NCBI RefSeq assembly: GCF_000725285.1
Contig: NZ_CP007161.1
Coordinates: 1,101,911-1,165,910, forward strand
Direction of reading: 5' to 3'
DNA from: Virgibacillus sp. SK37
GTDB lineage: Bacteria > Bacillota > Bacilli > Bacillales > Amphibacillaceae
Length of the DNA stretch: 64,000 nucleotides
The position numbers and the translations under genes were made by a program. A model generated the notes under the pieces. It ran no database searches. It was not told the DNA's origin and saw only the letters and a list, made by a program, of their open reading frames with translations. The stretch's first letter is position 1; each line of letters opens with the position of its first letter. Positions 1 to 10,421 of this stretch are shown in pieces.

Positions 1-28
1 GTAAAAAGGAAGGGCAAAATTTACTTCC

Positions 29-352
29 CCATGACAGGTCAGCGCCGTATCCGCGACAAGCAGCACACTCCCCGCGACAACAAGCGCCGCATCCGAGACA
101 AGCAGCACACTCCCCGCGACAGCAAGCACTGTATCCGAGACAAGCATCGCGCTCCCCGCGACAACAAGAGCCGCATCCGAGACAAGCAGCACATTCCCCG
201 CGACAACAAGAGCCGCACCCGAGACAAGCCCCGCGCTCCCCGCGACAACAAGAGCCGCACCCGAGACAAGCAGCACACTCTCCGCGACAGCAAGAGCCGC
301 ACCCGAGACGAGCAGCTCACCCACCGCGACAGCAAGTGCCGCATCCGATACT
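29..352 (-). repeat. Phased box array, TGTC[T/G]CGG family (copy 1)
   Basis: On the plus strand the boxes read CCGCGACA or CCGAGACA and begin at 51, 72, 93, 114, 135, 156, 177, 198, 219, 240, 261, 282, 303, 324 and 345: fifteen boxes at exactly 21 bp, with a degenerate one at 29. From 72 on, the GCG and GAG variants alternate strictly, giving a 42-bp dimer. The 13-bp spacers vary more than the boxes. The array lies 3' of the minus-strand monooxygenase whose stop is at 391. Function unknown. Confidence 0.9.
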
Positions 353-390
353 CTCAGCTAGCTCGCCACCTTAGCACACCCCTCGTCATC

Positions 391-2004
391 TTAATTAAAA
401 TAACCTCTCAAAGCTGTTTTTACAGCCTCTACATTCCGTATAGATGTATGAACAAGTGTATGTGCATCAGGTCGAATGATGATGACATCATACAATTGCA
501 AACCTAATTTTTCTCTTGCTTCATCGTATAAATCAATGAAACAGTCATCGGTCTCACCTAAAGCCTCTCTTGGCTCATTATCCAATAAGAATACAGGCTT
601 CAATATGTTGCCACACTTTTCATTAAAGATCTCCATTGCTTTCTGTAAAACTGTTTGTTTCACCTGGAAAAAATGTTCATTCCCATAAAAAAGTAAGAGA
701 CATTTTCCACTGCGAAGTAGCTCGTAAATGTTTTTATTTTCCCAAGTGGCTGTAACAACGTGAAGTGGTGGGACGCGCACTCCAGCAGGATTTCCTGTTA
801 GCTGTAAAATACGTCTGCTGTATTCTGTATTGGTATAATCATGTGTTAACTGGGAAAGATTTTTCATCACCTTTTTTTGCAGAAAAGGCCGTTGCAGTAA
901 TAATTTCATTATGCTGTTTCTCGTTTGTATTGCCCATGGCTGAGCAATGGAGATTACGTTAATCATCCGACTTGTTTTATTAATAATGTCCGCTGCAATT
1001 GGTTTTCTTTCTATCTGGTAAGAATCAAGTAGTGTAGGCTGGAAATTGTTTTTAATTACATAAGCCAGTTTCCATGCGACATTTACGGCATCCTGGAAGC
1101 CGATATTCATTCCTTGGCCACCGACTGGATTGTGAACATGGGCTGCATCTCCTGCCAGGATCACATTTCTATCCCGATAATAAGCAGCATGTCGATGGGA
1201 GGTTGTTAGACTGGATAGCCAGTAAGGATCTTCGATGGACAACGACTTGCCATACACCTGCTCAATGGAAGCACGAAAGGTATCCATGGTCACATTGCTT
1301 GGAAAATGATGACCTTGTTTGTTTAGATCAATGACAATAATTCTCGTATAGGCGCCTTTAAACGGAGCGACAAACAAGAGCCCATTTTTGTTGCTTATCA
1401 AGTTCAAATACTCTTTGAATGGCGACTGCTTAAGTTTAACATCACCAAGCATCACACTAACTTCCTCCGATTTCCCTTCAAATGGCATGTTTAACAATTT
1501 TCGTGTCGCACTATGGGCACCATCACAACCGATCAAATAACGAGCGCTAATTTCTTCTTCTTCATTTGGACCTTTAATTAATGCCTTTACTCCGTTGTGC
1601 TCCTGGGTAAGATCTACAAGTCTTTTCGCTCTTTCTACCTTTCTTTGTGGCAAATGATCTTCCAATAAAAACTCTGTTTCCCGTTGAGGAATAATAGTTA
1701 AAAAGGAGTAGCTGGTATCCTTATTTAAAAGAGAAAAATTAATACGGAAAAGTGGCTGATTATTTGAATAGAGTTGAGCATGCTTCGCCAAAAATCCTTC
1801 TTGTAAAAAAGATGGATAAAGCCCCGCCAACTCCATCATTTCCATAGCGCGCGGATGGACACCAAGCGCCTTTGAATAACGAGAGGGGCCTTGTTTTTTA
1901 TCAATGATTCTAAAATTAATTCCGTATGTATGGAGCATATTAGCCAGCATCAATCCAGTAGGGCCTGCCCCAATAATCAGTACCTCTGTACGCGTCTGCT
2001 TCAT
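391..2004 (-). CDS. FAD-dependent aromatic monooxygenase (PheA/TfdB-like)
   Basis: 537-residue flavoprotein hydroxylase, expected to use FAD and NAD(P)H to hydroxylate an aromatic or polyketide-like substrate; the substrate cannot be read from sequence. An N-terminal dinucleotide fold shows GAGPTG at about residues 12-17, a DG motif (GCDGAHSATRK) lies near 160, and the second FAD motif (LAGDAAHVHNPVGGQGMN) near 290. The last ~110 residues fit the thioredoxin-like tail of the PheA/TfdB group. ATG at 2004 is chosen because GGAGG lies 8 nt upstream; the TTG at 2010 would sit on top of that site. It stands alone on its strand, ends next to the box array, and is divergent from the next gene. Confidence 0.85.
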   Translation of the reverse strand: MKQTRTEVLIIGAGPTGLMLANMLHTYGINFRIIDKKQGPSRYSKALGVHPRAMEMMELAGLYPSFLQEGFLAKHAQLYSNNQPLFRINFSLLNKDTSYSFLTIIPQRETEFLLEDHLPQRKVERAKRLVDLTQEHNGVKALIKGPNEEEEISARYLIGCDGAHSATRKLLNMPFEGKSEEVSVMLGDVKLKQSPFKEYLNLISNKNGLLFVAPFKGAYTRIIVIDLNKQGHHFPSNVTMDTFRASIEQVYGKSLSIEDPYWLSSLTTSHRHAAYYRDRNVILAGDAAHVHNPVGGQGMNIGFQDAVNVAWKLAYVIKNNFQPTLLDSYQIERKPIAADIINKTSRMINVISIAQPWAIQTRNSIMKLLLQRPFLQKKVMKNLSQLTHDYTNTEYSRRILQLTGNPAGVRVPPLHVVTATWENKNIYELLRSGKCLLLFYGNEHFFQVKQTVLQKAMEIFNEKCGNILKPVFLLDNEPREALGETDDCFIDLYDEAREKLGLQLYDVIIIRPDAHTLVHTSIRNVEAVKTALRGYFN

Positions 2005-2266
2005 TATCAATTCCTCCCTTGCTTAGTACTAATTTACCCTACTCCAAAAAAGTAAAAACAATGGAGAAGTGGTGGAAGCAGGAATAGACATGTTTTACCA
2101 TAAAAAAGGATATAGTAGATAAGAGATAAGCCTCTGTTGAATTTATGTAAATTTTTTTTCACCTAAGGGTGTTTAAATTGACTTAAACTATTCTCTATCT
2201 CAGTATAGAAGGTAGATATTTATTATTAGTTATGCAAAGATCTCCATGCTAAAAGGAGTTGAATTT

Positions 2267-2866
2267 ATGAAATTACTCAAGGTTTTACTAATCATATTAA
2301 TTATTATTATCGTGTTTTTTCTATTCACCGGAAAAGAGGATGGAAAAAACGAAGGGCAAAAAAGCATGGATCAAGTTGAAGAAAAGGCGGAAGTTGAAGT
2401 AACTCTCCCGGCATTTTTCTTTGAGGAGGAAAGGTTACTTGATGATGCGTTTATGGAAGCAGAAAAAAATAATGTGGAAAATGTAAAGCAAAACAAGGAT
2501 GGTTCTGTAACCTTTGCAATGACCTCCGAACAACACAGAAATTTATTGAAAGACCTGAAAAAAGATTTAAAAGAAAAGATCGATAAAATAATACAAAGTG
2601 AAAGTACTCCATCCGTCAAGGAGATTCATCATAATGAGCGTTTTTCCGAATTCACTATAATCGTTGATGAAGAAAAGTATAAAGAAGGTTTCGATGGATT
2701 TGCGACATTATCCCTTGGCACTGCTGGCATGTATTACCAAATGTTTAGTGGAGAGGACATGGATGATAGTGAAGTAACAATAAAGCTTGAAAATGTGGAC
2801 ACAGGAGAAGTGTTTGATAAGATGGTATATCCAGATGCATTAAATGGGTCGGAAATAAAGAAGTAA
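2267..2866 (+). CDS. Membrane-anchored hypothetical protein
   Basis: 199 residues with one very hydrophobic N-terminal segment (about residues 3-20, rich in Leu and Ile) and then a charged extracellular part. It is likely an uncleaved signal anchor, since there is no lipobox cysteine. No family recognised. ATG 2267 is preceded by AAAGGAG at a normal distance, whereas the upstream in-frame ATG at 2246 lies before this site. The gene is isolated, with gaps of more than 200 bp on either side. Confidence 0.7.
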   Translation: MKLLKVLLIILIIIIVFFLFTGKEDGKNEGQKSMDQVEEKAEVEVTLPAFFFEEERLLDDAFMEAEKNNVENVKQNKDGSVTFAMTSEQHRNLLKDLKKDLKEKIDKIIQSESTPSVKEIHHNERFSEFTIIVDEEKYKEGFDGFATLSLGTAGMYYQMFSGEDMDDSEVTIKLENVDTGEVFDKMVYPDALNGSEIKK

Positions 2867-3215
2867 CTAAGTTAATATGTTGTTTCGGAGAGAATCGCAT
2901 GATCATGCATACTGGTGGTAATCTGTGTTGTGGAAATTTGAAGTATGTTCACTAAACTGTATTCGATTATTCAACTAAGCTGAGTTTAGTTTAAAACAAG
3001 TTGCAGCTCCACTTGAATGGAATCTATCCCCCAGTGGTGATCATCGATTCTTACACAAAATCCCCTCTTCTTCATACAATATAGGGACGAAGCTGCTACC
3101 TGCAAGGTGAGCTTTTTCAACTATAATGTAATCGCTTAAAAAAAGGTTCCAGGTTTAAAAAAAATAGGGAATGTTAACAATGGAGATAAATCATTTTCTT
3201 GGGAGGGGTTTCGAC
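2867..3215. other. Intergenic gap, no gene seen
   Basis: About 350 bp without a convincing reading frame, structured RNA or array. It presumably carries the promoter of the following GH15-like gene, but I could not assign -35 and -10 boxes with confidence. Confidence 0.5.
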
Positions 3216-4232
3216 GTGGATAGGTTAAGAGCACTGGAAATGCTTGATCGTATGCGACTGCCAAATGGCGCTTATACTGCAAGTCTTTCATCTGATTATA
3301 GTTACGTCTGGATCAGAGATGTTTGCTATACGGTTCTGCCATTTCTCCATCAACGATCCGAGCGCTTTGAAAAAGCATATCAAGCCTTGTTTGATATTTT
3401 TAAAACCTATGAATGGAAAATTGATATCCATCGGAAGCAAAAGCCTGTACAGCTATATGAGTATATTCATGCAAGGTATTCCAAGGAGCTAAAAGAGATG
3501 GATGTCGAGTGGGGGCACGCACAGAATGATGCCATCGGTGCCTTTCTATGGGGCGTTGGAGAAGGGCATAAACACGGCCAACAGGTGATACGTGATGAGA
3601 GTGACTTAAGGATCATTCAAAAGCTTGTGGACTATTTGGAATGCGTGGAATACTGGCATGCAGAAGACAATGGCATGTGGGAAGAAAATATGGAGGTACA
3701 TGCCTCCAGTGTCGGTGCAGCGGTTGCTGGCCTTCAGGCTGTGAAACTGTTAGTCGATGTAAAAGAAGAACTGATTCAAAAAGGTGAGCAGGCATTAAAA
3801 CAGCTCTTGCCGAATGAAAGTAAGACAAAGGAAACGGATCTTGCCTTGCTCTCTTTGATCTATCCATACAGAATTTTGGACAGAGAGATGGCACAGGAAA
3901 TACTCGGCAGGCTCACAAATCGGTTGGAACGTTCCCATGGTGTTATACGCTATGAAAATGACCATTATTATAATGAAGGAAGCGAAGCAGAGTGGACATT
4001 CGGTTTTCCATGGCTCGGATTATGTTATATGGAGTTAGGCATGATGGACCGTGCAAAGGAGTATGTTGATAAAACAACTAGCAACATACCAGATAATTGG
4101 GAAATCCCTGAGCTATTTATCGGTGGAATCAATGTACCGAATGGCAACACACCACTTGCCTGGTCTGTAGCATTATCTTATTTATTTTTGGAAAAGATCG
4201 AAGTATTGAATATACAGGAACAATACGTGTAA
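3216..4232 (+). CDS. GH15-like glucan hydrolase (glucoamylase-type)
   Basis: 338 residues resembling the (alpha/alpha)6 barrel of glycoside hydrolase family 15 and phosphorylase kinase alpha-type proteins. Typical blocks are the N-terminal Y-V-W-I-R-D stretch, the W-H-A-E-D-N-G-M-W-E-E-N block and a late GSEAEWTFGFPWLG segment with candidate acidic catalytic residues. It probably trims alpha-glucan ends in the cytoplasm, as no signal peptide is seen. GTG 3216 is chosen because GGGAGGGG lies 7 nt upstream; an ATG at 3171 has no such site. It precedes glgBCDA and may provide glycogen turnover where glgP is missing, which is inference. Confidence 0.75.
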   Translation: MDRLRALEMLDRMRLPNGAYTASLSSDYSYVWIRDVCYTVLPFLHQRSERFEKAYQALFDIFKTYEWKIDIHRKQKPVQLYEYIHARYSKELKEMDVEWGHAQNDAIGAFLWGVGEGHKHGQQVIRDESDLRIIQKLVDYLECVEYWHAEDNGMWEENMEVHASSVGAAVAGLQAVKLLVDVKEELIQKGEQALKQLLPNESKTKETDLALLSLIYPYRILDREMAQEILGRLTNRLERSHGVIRYENDHYYNEGSEAEWTFGFPWLGLCYMELGMMDRAKEYVDKTTSNIPDNWEIPELFIGGINVPNGNTPLAWSVALSYLFLEKIEVLNIQEQYV

Positions 4233-4233
4233 G

Positions 4234-4276
4234 AAAAAAACAGATGCACCCTTTTGGGCAGCATCTGTTTTTTTAT
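4234..4276 (+). terminator. Rho-independent terminator after the GH15-like gene
   Basis: Inverted repeat AAACAGATGC / GCATCTGTTT with a 13-nt loop, followed by T residues, directly after the stop codon. Confidence 0.85.
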
Positions 4277-4348
4277 GGTTCTGATGTGAATGATGATGGG
4301 AGATATCCAATGATTGGGAAAATGGACAAACTACGAAGTAACTTGGGG

Positions 4349-4432
4349 TTCCGGCAGATTATCTCGCTCTGCTGCTGATTAATTAGTTCTCCGGCGGATT
4401 ATCTCGCTCTACTGCTGATTAATTAGTATCTT
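4349..4432 (+). repeat. Phased box array, CTGCNGAT family (short copy)
   Basis: Four boxes with GAT at 4357, 4377, 4397 and 4417, exactly 20 bp apart. CGGC(A/G)GATTATCTCGCTCT alternates with (G/A)CTGCTGATTAATTAG. It lies 3' of the GH15-like gene and its terminator. The same family recurs at 20.7 and 60.0 kb. Confidence 0.8.
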
Positions 4433-4597
4433 ACCTTCCCGGTAGCCAGTGATTTCCTCTAGTTCGCATTTTCCTCCTACTATGAATGTATTCGATGAAG
4501 TTTGTACCTCAACCTTTCCAATGGAACCTTTTTTAATTACGAATTCCTGTTTAATCTCATTGCTACTTTGTAAGATCACTAAAATTTTTTTCGACAA
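4409..4597 (-). CDS. Doubtful small hypothetical protein
   Basis: 62-codon frame opening with TTG and no clear ribosome binding site. The composition is plausible for a protein (short beta-rich segments, Lys/Glu-rich), but its last codons run into the box array above, so it may be chance or a remnant. Function unknown. Confidence 0.25.
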   Translation of the reverse strand: MSKKILVILQSSNEIKQEFVIKKGSIGKVEVQTSSNTFIVGGKCELEEITGYREGKILINQQ

Positions 4598-4689
4598 TGC
4601 TTCTGAAAACTAGTCAATTATCATCGAAGGAACCGCAATTTTCGCATGGAATATAGAGAGAAAGAGATTAGTTGGAGGGGAATCAGCTT

Positions 4690-6666
4690 GTGAAGACAGA
4701 GAAATCGAATTTAATGGAAGAAACAGACCTGGTGATGCCAGGTGAATTTGATCGCTATTTATTTCATGAAGGTACACTATATGAGAGTTACCGAATGCTT
4801 GGTGCACATGTAACCACAAGTCAAAAGCAAAAGGGAGTTCGTTTTGCTGTATGGGCACCAAATGCACTTCAGGTAAACGTGGTGGGGGATTTCAATAACT
4901 GGCAAGGGACGAATGATCCGCTTGAACGGATAGAGGCTTCCGGGATTTGGTTTGGTTTTATTCCGGGGTTAGGGGAAGGCGATTTATATAAATACGAAAT
5001 CCATACTCCTAAGGGAAATGTAATGCAAAAAGCTGATCCGTATGCGTTCGCATCAGAAAAACGACCAAATACAGCATCCATCGTTCACCAGCTGGGCCGC
5101 TATGAATGGCTGGATGGAAAGTGGCAAACCAATCGAAAAAGGCGAGATCACTTCCATGAGCCGATGGTGATTTATGAAATGCATGCAGGATCATGGAAGA
5201 AAAAGGAGAACGAAGAATTTTATACATACAGGGAGTTAGCGGATGAATTGATTCCTTATGTGGCATCCATTGGTTATACACATATCCAATTTATGCCACT
5301 GATGGAGCACCCATATGACAGGTCATGGGGCTATCAGATTACTGGTTTTTATTCGGTGACAAGTCGTTATGGATCCCCAGAGGATTTTAAATACTTGGTA
5401 GATCGATGTCATCAGGCGGGACTTGGTGTCATCATGGACTGGGTTCCTTTACATTTTTGTAAAGACGATCATGGTCTTCGGCAATTTGATGGTACACCGT
5501 TGTTTGAACCAAGGGAATTGGAAAAAGCCGAGCGACCAAATTGGGGAACCAACAATTTTGATTTTAGTAAGCCAGAGGTAATCAGTTTTCTCATTTCTAA
5601 TGCGATGTTTTGGCTGGAGGAATATCATATTGATGGTTTTCGTGTTGATGCAGCCTCCTCGATGATCTATTTGAATCATGATAATACACTGGCTGTTCCT
5701 GTCACCAATGCTTATGGCGGACCGGAAAACTTGGAAGCAATTTCCTTTATAAAAAAATTAAATGAAGTCATTTTTGCTAAATATCCGCATATACTCATGA
5801 TTGCGGAAGAAGCGACTGATTATCCACTTGTTACGTCCCCGACCTCCTCAGGTGGGCTTGGGTTTAATTATAAGTGGAACATGGGCTGGGCGAATGATGT
5901 GCTTCGCTATATGCAAATGGAAGAAGCGGAACGGAGTCACCATCATCAGTTACTTACATTTTCATTTATGTATGCCTTCTCGGAGAATTTCGTATTGCCA
6001 TTTTCCCATGATGAGCTTGTTTACGGAAAGCGATCGCTTGTGAACAAGATGTCGGGCGATTATTGGCAGAAGTTTGCTAATTTACGACTGCTATGCGGTT
6101 ATTTAATGACACACCCGGGGAAAAAGCTGTTGTTTATGGGAAGTGAATTTGCCCAATTTGATGAATGGAAGGATCTAGAGCAGCTTGACTGGAATCTATT
6201 GGACTATGATTCACATACAACCTTTCTTCACTATTTTAAGCAACTTACTTCTTTCTACAAAAACAATCGTGCGTTGTGGAGACTGGACCATGAACAAGAG
6301 GGGTTTGAGTGGATTGATCCGCATAATTCCGCAGGTCGTGTCATAAGTTTTATACGTAAGGGGAAGCGAAGGGGAGATTATTGTATTGTTGTCTGTAATT
6401 TCAGTTCGGCAGTTTATGAGAATTACCGAATCGGAGTGCCTGCTGCAGGCATTTTCCAAGAGAGCTTCAATAGTGACGCAAAGGAGTTCGGTGGCTCGGG
6501 TCAGCTAAATACAGATAGATTACATGTTGAAAAAAAGCCATACCATAACCAGCCTTACAGCATGGAGGTTACCGTACCCCCGCTAGGAATGGCGATTTTT
6601 ACGAAGAAACCAACACAACGAAAGCAGAAAGTACAGAAAAGATTAGGGGTGTTACACAATGAGTAA
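4690..6666 (+). CDS. glgB: 1,4-alpha-glucan branching enzyme GlgB
   Basis: 658 residues. It transfers alpha-1,4 glucan segments to 6-OH positions to make the branches of glycogen. An N-terminal CBM48 module ([12 protein letters not shown]) precedes a GH13 barrel with the nucleophile Asp in DGFRVDAAS (near 319), the acid/base Glu in IAEEATDYP (near 372) and the SHDE block (near 439), then a C-terminal beta domain. GTG 4690 follows GGAGGGG by 9 nt; an upstream TTG at 4672 overlaps that site. The stop overlaps the glgC start by 8 bp, so translation is probably coupled. Confidence 0.97.
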   Translation: MKTEKSNLMEETDLVMPGEFDRYLFHEGTLYESYRMLGAHVTTSQKQKGVRFAVWAPNALQVNVVGDFNNWQGTNDPLERIEASGIWFGFIPGLGEGDLYKYEIHTPKGNVMQKADPYAFASEKRPNTASIVHQLGRYEWLDGKWQTNRKRRDHFHEPMVIYEMHAGSWKKKENEEFYTYRELADELIPYVASIGYTHIQFMPLMEHPYDRSWGYQITGFYSVTSRYGSPEDFKYLVDRCHQAGLGVIMDWVPLHFCKDDHGLRQFDGTPLFEPRELEKAERPNWGTNNFDFSKPEVISFLISNAMFWLEEYHIDGFRVDAASSMIYLNHDNTLAVPVTNAYGGPENLEAISFIKKLNEVIFAKYPHILMIAEEATDYPLVTSPTSSGGLGFNYKWNMGWANDVLRYMQMEEAERSHHHQLLTFSFMYAFSENFVLPFSHDELVYGKRSLVNKMSGDYWQKFANLRLLCGYLMTHPGKKLLFMGSEFAQFDEWKDLEQLDWNLLDYDSHTTFLHYFKQLTSFYKNNRALWRLDHEQEGFEWIDPHNSAGRVISFIRKGKRRGDYCIVVCNFSSAVYENYRIGVPAAGIFQESFNSDAKEFGGSGQLNTDRLHVEKKPYHNQPYSMEVTVPPLGMAIFTKKPTQRKQKVQKRLGVLHNE

Positions 6667-7816
6667 AAAATGGCTTGCAATGCTTCTTGCCGGTGGACAG
6701 GGGACACGGCTCGGCCAGTTGACAAATGCACTGGCAAAACCAGCTGTTCCCTTCGGAGGAAAATATCGTATTATTGATTTCACTTTAAGCAACTGTACCC
6801 ATTCGGGGATCGATACGGTGGGGGTGCTTACACAGTACCAGCCACATCTGTTAAATGATTATGTCGGTAACGGGAAAGCATGGGATCTGGACCGGAATAT
6901 TGGAGGAGTTTCCGTACTGCCACCATACCAGGCAAAGGACGGCGGACATTGGTTTGAGGGGACAGCGGACGCTGTTTATCAAAACATTCGCTTCATCGAC
7001 CAGCATGATCCAGAATATGTCCTCGTTATTTCTGGCGACCATATTTATAAAATGGATTACACAAAGCTGCTTGATACCCATACAAAAAAACATGCCGACG
7101 CAACGATTGCCGTTATTGAAGTGCCATGGGAGGAAGCAAGCCGTTTTGGCATTATGAATATAGATGAACAAGGGAAAATTACGGAATTTGCAGAAAAGCC
7201 TAATGCGCCTGAAAGCAACCTTGCTTCTATGGGCGTATATCTTTTTAATTGGAAGCTACTGAAACGCTACCTGGAAGAAGATGCTGTCAATGACCTGTCT
7301 TCACATGACTTTGGAAAGGATATTATTCCAAGGTTGCTCGGTGATAAAAAAAGTCTGTATACGCACCATTTCGATGGTTACTGGAAAGATGTGGGGACAA
7401 TTCGGAGTCTATGGGAAGCAAATATGGATCTATTGAATAAGACAGATGGTTTTACGCTTGACGATCCGGATTGGCGAATTTATGCAGGGAATGCGAATAA
7501 CCCGCCACAATATATTTCTCCTTGGGCGAAGATTGAGCGCTCGCTCATAAATGAAGGAACAATGATTTTTGGCAAGGTGGAAGGTTCGGTTGTTTCCTAT
7601 AATGTCTCTGTCGGCAAGGGTAGTTTAATAAGGAATTCAGTCATTATGCCAAACGTATCAATCGGTAATAATGTGCGAATTGAAAATGCAATTATTGCCC
7701 CTAATTCTGTGATTGCTGATCGGTCTGTGATCGGTTCCGAAAATTCACCTAAAGAAATTACATTATATGGAGAGCAACAGCTCATGCTTTCCAAGCTGGA
7801 AAACACGCTGCCATGA
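6659..7816 (+). CDS. glgC: Glucose-1-phosphate adenylyltransferase GlgC
   Basis: 385 residues. It makes ADP-glucose from ATP and glucose-1-phosphate, the committed step of glycogen synthesis. The nucleotidyltransferase signature [13 protein letters not shown] opens the protein, followed by [15 protein letters not shown] and the sugar-phosphate site FAEKP. The C-terminus is a left-handed beta-helix with hexapeptide repeats ([20 protein letters not shown]). It overlaps glgB and is followed by glgD after 20 bp. In Bacillus and Geobacillus GlgC works with the paralogous GlgD. Confidence 0.97.
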   Translation: MSKKWLAMLLAGGQGTRLGQLTNALAKPAVPFGGKYRIIDFTLSNCTHSGIDTVGVLTQYQPHLLNDYVGNGKAWDLDRNIGGVSVLPPYQAKDGGHWFEGTADAVYQNIRFIDQHDPEYVLVISGDHIYKMDYTKLLDTHTKKHADATIAVIEVPWEEASRFGIMNIDEQGKITEFAEKPNAPESNLASMGVYLFNWKLLKRYLEEDAVNDLSSHDFGKDIIPRLLGDKKSLYTHHFDGYWKDVGTIRSLWEANMDLLNKTDGFTLDDPDWRIYAGNANNPPQYISPWAKIERSLINEGTMIFGKVEGSVVSYNVSVGKGSLIRNSVIMPNVSIGNNVRIENAIIAPNSVIADRSVIGSENSPKEITLYGEQQLMLSKLENTLP

Positions 7817-7836
7817 TAGGAAGGGATGACGTTTAA

Positions 7837-8943
7837 ATGAACAATGTACTTGGGGTAATTAATCTCGTAAACGATAAGCCTTTTTTAAAAGAACTGACAA
7901 AGCATCGCTGTCTTGCTTCCGTCCCATTCGGAGGCAGATATCGTTTGATCGATTTCACGCTATCTAACTTTATTCACTCAGAGATAACGGATGTCGTCGT
8001 CTTTACCAAAGCAAAACATCGCTCCATCATGGACCATCTTGGCTCTGGTAGAGAGTGGGATCTTGACAGAAGAAATGGGGGACTGCACATTCTTCCACCA
8101 GTAAGTCCAGATAAAAAAGTAAAAGGTGATTTGCAGCAATTCCATGAGCATTTGCAAATGTTTAAACAAACAAAAGCAGATTTGATTGTTATTTCTCCAG
8201 GTCATCATGTAGGGAAAATAGATTATAGTGATGCAGTCCATGCACATCGAGAAAAACAGGCGGACATTACCATTTTATATAAGGAGTATGATGGGACACC
8301 AGTGGAGAAGCCTATCTACCATCAATGCCGCATGCTTCGTGATGGCAGTCTTTTGGATATCGATCTTTTTACAACACCACTTCCTGGTGCGCATGTTTGC
8401 TTGGAAACATATATTATAGATAAAGCATTGTTTATCCAACTCATTGAGCGCTGTATAGAACAAGAGGAATATGATTTTCTAAAAGACGTGGTGAAGGCAA
8501 ATCAGCATAGGCTGAATATCCAAGGATACGAATTTGCAGGTCATTTGCCATTTATCCATTCTAACCAAAGCTATCATAAAAGCAATATGGATTTTTTAAA
8601 CCCGGAAATCATCTATGATTATTTTTACAAACATGGCGATATCTTTACAAAAGTGAAGCATGAAGCACCGGCAACCTATACTGCTACATCAAATGTGAGC
8701 AATTCACTCGTTGCTAACGGTTGTGAAATCGAAGGAAAAGTGGAAAACAGCATCTTATTTCGTGGAGTGAAAGTACATAAGGATGCTGTCGTAAAGAATA
8801 GTATTATTATGCAAAGAGGAGAAATTGGAGCAGGTGTGGAAATTGATGGTGTCATCGCAGATAAGCATGTAAAGTTGATCAACGGTCAAATGACTAGGAC
8901 AGCTGGACAAATTCAGGTGATTGAAAAATCGGCTTTACGATAG
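7837..8943 (+). CDS. glgD: GlgD, regulatory paralogue of ADP-glucose pyrophosphorylase
   Basis: 368 residues, a GlgC paralogue that keeps the fold (SVPFGGRYRLIDFTLSN near residue 30 and a C-terminal beta-helix) but lacks the intact G-G-x-G-T-R-L signature at the N-terminus, where it reads GVINLVNDKPF. This is typical of GlgD, a poorly active partner that raises GlgC activity in a heterotetramer. It sits between glgC and glgA with short spacers, preceded by AGGAAGGGATG. Confidence 0.95.
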   Translation: MNNVLGVINLVNDKPFLKELTKHRCLASVPFGGRYRLIDFTLSNFIHSEITDVVVFTKAKHRSIMDHLGSGREWDLDRRNGGLHILPPVSPDKKVKGDLQQFHEHLQMFKQTKADLIVISPGHHVGKIDYSDAVHAHREKQADITILYKEYDGTPVEKPIYHQCRMLRDGSLLDIDLFTTPLPGAHVCLETYIIDKALFIQLIERCIEQEEYDFLKDVVKANQHRLNIQGYEFAGHLPFIHSNQSYHKSNMDFLNPEIIYDYFYKHGDIFTKVKHEAPATYTATSNVSNSLVANGCEIEGKVENSILFRGVKVHKDAVVKNSIIMQRGEIGAGVEIDGVIADKHVKLINGQMTRTAGQIQVIEKSALR

Positions 8944-8955
8944 TGGGGGATAGGA

Positions 8956-10398
8956 ATGAATATAGTCTTTGCAGCATCTGAATGTGCACCATTTATTAAG
9001 ACAGGTGGGCTTGGCGATGTGATTGGATCATTGCCAAAAGCGCTTTTAGATCAAGGTGTCGAGGTAAGTGTCATGCTGCCCAAATACGAAGATTTGCCAT
9101 TTTTCTTAAAACAGGAGATGGAAAATGTAGCTCAAATGGAAGTCCCTGTCGGATGGCGAACACAATATTGTGGTATTGAAAAAGTCGAACGGGATAGTAT
9201 CTGCTATTATTTTCTTGATAATGAATATTATTTCAAGCGTCACGGAAGCTATGGCTTTTTTGATGATGGGGAACGATTCGCCTTTTTCTCTCGTGCCGTT
9301 CTGGAAGCTTTACCCTACCTGAATAGAAAGCCTGATATTATTCACTGTCATGATTGGCAAACAGGTCTAATTAGTGTGTTGTTGAAAGCCCGTTATAGTA
9401 ATCATCCATTCTATTCAGGGATAAAGACCGTTTTTACTATCCATAATTTACGTTACCAAGGCGTTTACCCAAAGGAAGTACTATCCGATTTGTTGGATTT
9501 AAGTGAATTGTATTTTCATATGAATGGCCTGGAGTTCCACGGGAATGTTAGTTATTTGAAAGCAGGTCTGGCATATGCTGATCAGATCACTACCGTAAGT
9601 CCAACGTATGCAGAGGAAATACAACTACCACATTATGGAGAGCAGTTAGACGGCTTTTTGCGGGAACGAGATGGTTTCCTGCAAGGGATTGTGAATGGAA
9701 TTGATACAGAGGAGTATAATCCGGAGTTAGATCGTTTTATTTTCCAATCGTATGATGATGTCGAGGGAAAACAAGCAAATAAGCTGCAATTACAAGAAAA
9801 GCTGGATCTCCCTGTTGATCGTACTATTCCTGTTGTTTCCATGGTAACAAGACTTGTTGAACAAAAAGGCATCGATCTGGTGCTCCATGTATTTCGTGAA
9901 ATACTCGGGCAAGGTGTCCAGTTTATTCTACTTGGGACGGGAGATGGGCACTATGAACAGAGATTTCGGGAGCTAGCTAAGGAATACCCGGAGCAGGTAA
10001 GGGTGCAATTATTTTTTGATGAAGGATTGGCAAGACAGATCTATGCAGGCTCCGACCTGTTTCTCATGCCATCTCAATTTGAACCATGTGGCATCGGGCA
10101 ACTACTGGCAATGCGCTATGGGACAATTCCAATTGTCAGAGAAACCGGTGGCTTGAAGGATACCGTTGCCCCATATGATGTTTTACGAGATACAGGCTAC
10201 GGGTTTACGTTCACCAACTATAATGCCCATGACATGTTGTATGTACTGGAGCAGGCAGTGGGTCTATTCCGTTATCAGCCTGGCAAATGGAAGCAGCTGG
10301 TAGAACGAGCCATGCGCCAAGACTTCAGCTGGAATGCATCAGCACAAGCATACCTAAAACTATATGTGTCACTATTGAAAGAAAAAACAGCCATTTAA
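8956..10398 (+). CDS. glgA: Glycogen synthase GlgA
   Basis: 480 residues, GT5 glycosyltransferase that extends alpha-1,4 glucan from ADP-glucose. The KTGGLGDVIGSLPKAL block (residues 15-30) binds ADP-glucose, HDWQTGL lies near 135, and the late SQFEPCGIGQLLAMRYG with TGGLKDTV is the GT-B C-terminal donor site. It is 12 bp after glgD and is the last gene of the operon. The usual Bacillus neighbour glgP (phosphorylase) is absent, because a terminator and a box array follow at once. Confidence 0.97.
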   Translation: MNIVFAASECAPFIKTGGLGDVIGSLPKALLDQGVEVSVMLPKYEDLPFFLKQEMENVAQMEVPVGWRTQYCGIEKVERDSICYYFLDNEYYFKRHGSYGFFDDGERFAFFSRAVLEALPYLNRKPDIIHCHDWQTGLISVLLKARYSNHPFYSGIKTVFTIHNLRYQGVYPKEVLSDLLDLSELYFHMNGLEFHGNVSYLKAGLAYADQITTVSPTYAEEIQLPHYGEQLDGFLRERDGFLQGIVNGIDTEEYNPELDRFIFQSYDDVEGKQANKLQLQEKLDLPVDRTIPVVSMVTRLVEQKGIDLVLHVFREILGQGVQFILLGTGDGHYEQRFRELAKEYPEQVRVQLFFDEGLARQIYAGSDLFLMPSQFEPCGIGQLLAMRYGTIPIVRETGGLKDTVAPYDVLRDTGYGFTFTNYNAHDMLYVLEQAVGLFRYQPGKWKQLVERAMRQDFSWNASAQAYLKLYVSLLKEKTAI

Positions 10399-10416
10399 GG
10401 ATGGCTGTTTTTTTTG
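10384..10416 (+). terminator. Terminator of the glg operon
   Basis: AAAACAGCCAT / ATGGCTGTTTT hairpin with a run of eight T. The stem includes the glgA stop codon. Confidence 0.9.
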
Positions 10417-10421
10417 GTGGA

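Noticed and set aside
31-507. Long Arg-rich open frame on the plus strand and a 101-codon frame on the minus strand over the first array
   Set aside because: The 21-bp period is a multiple of three, so all frames stay open by chance. The residues just repeat the box sequence, and there is no ribosome binding site.
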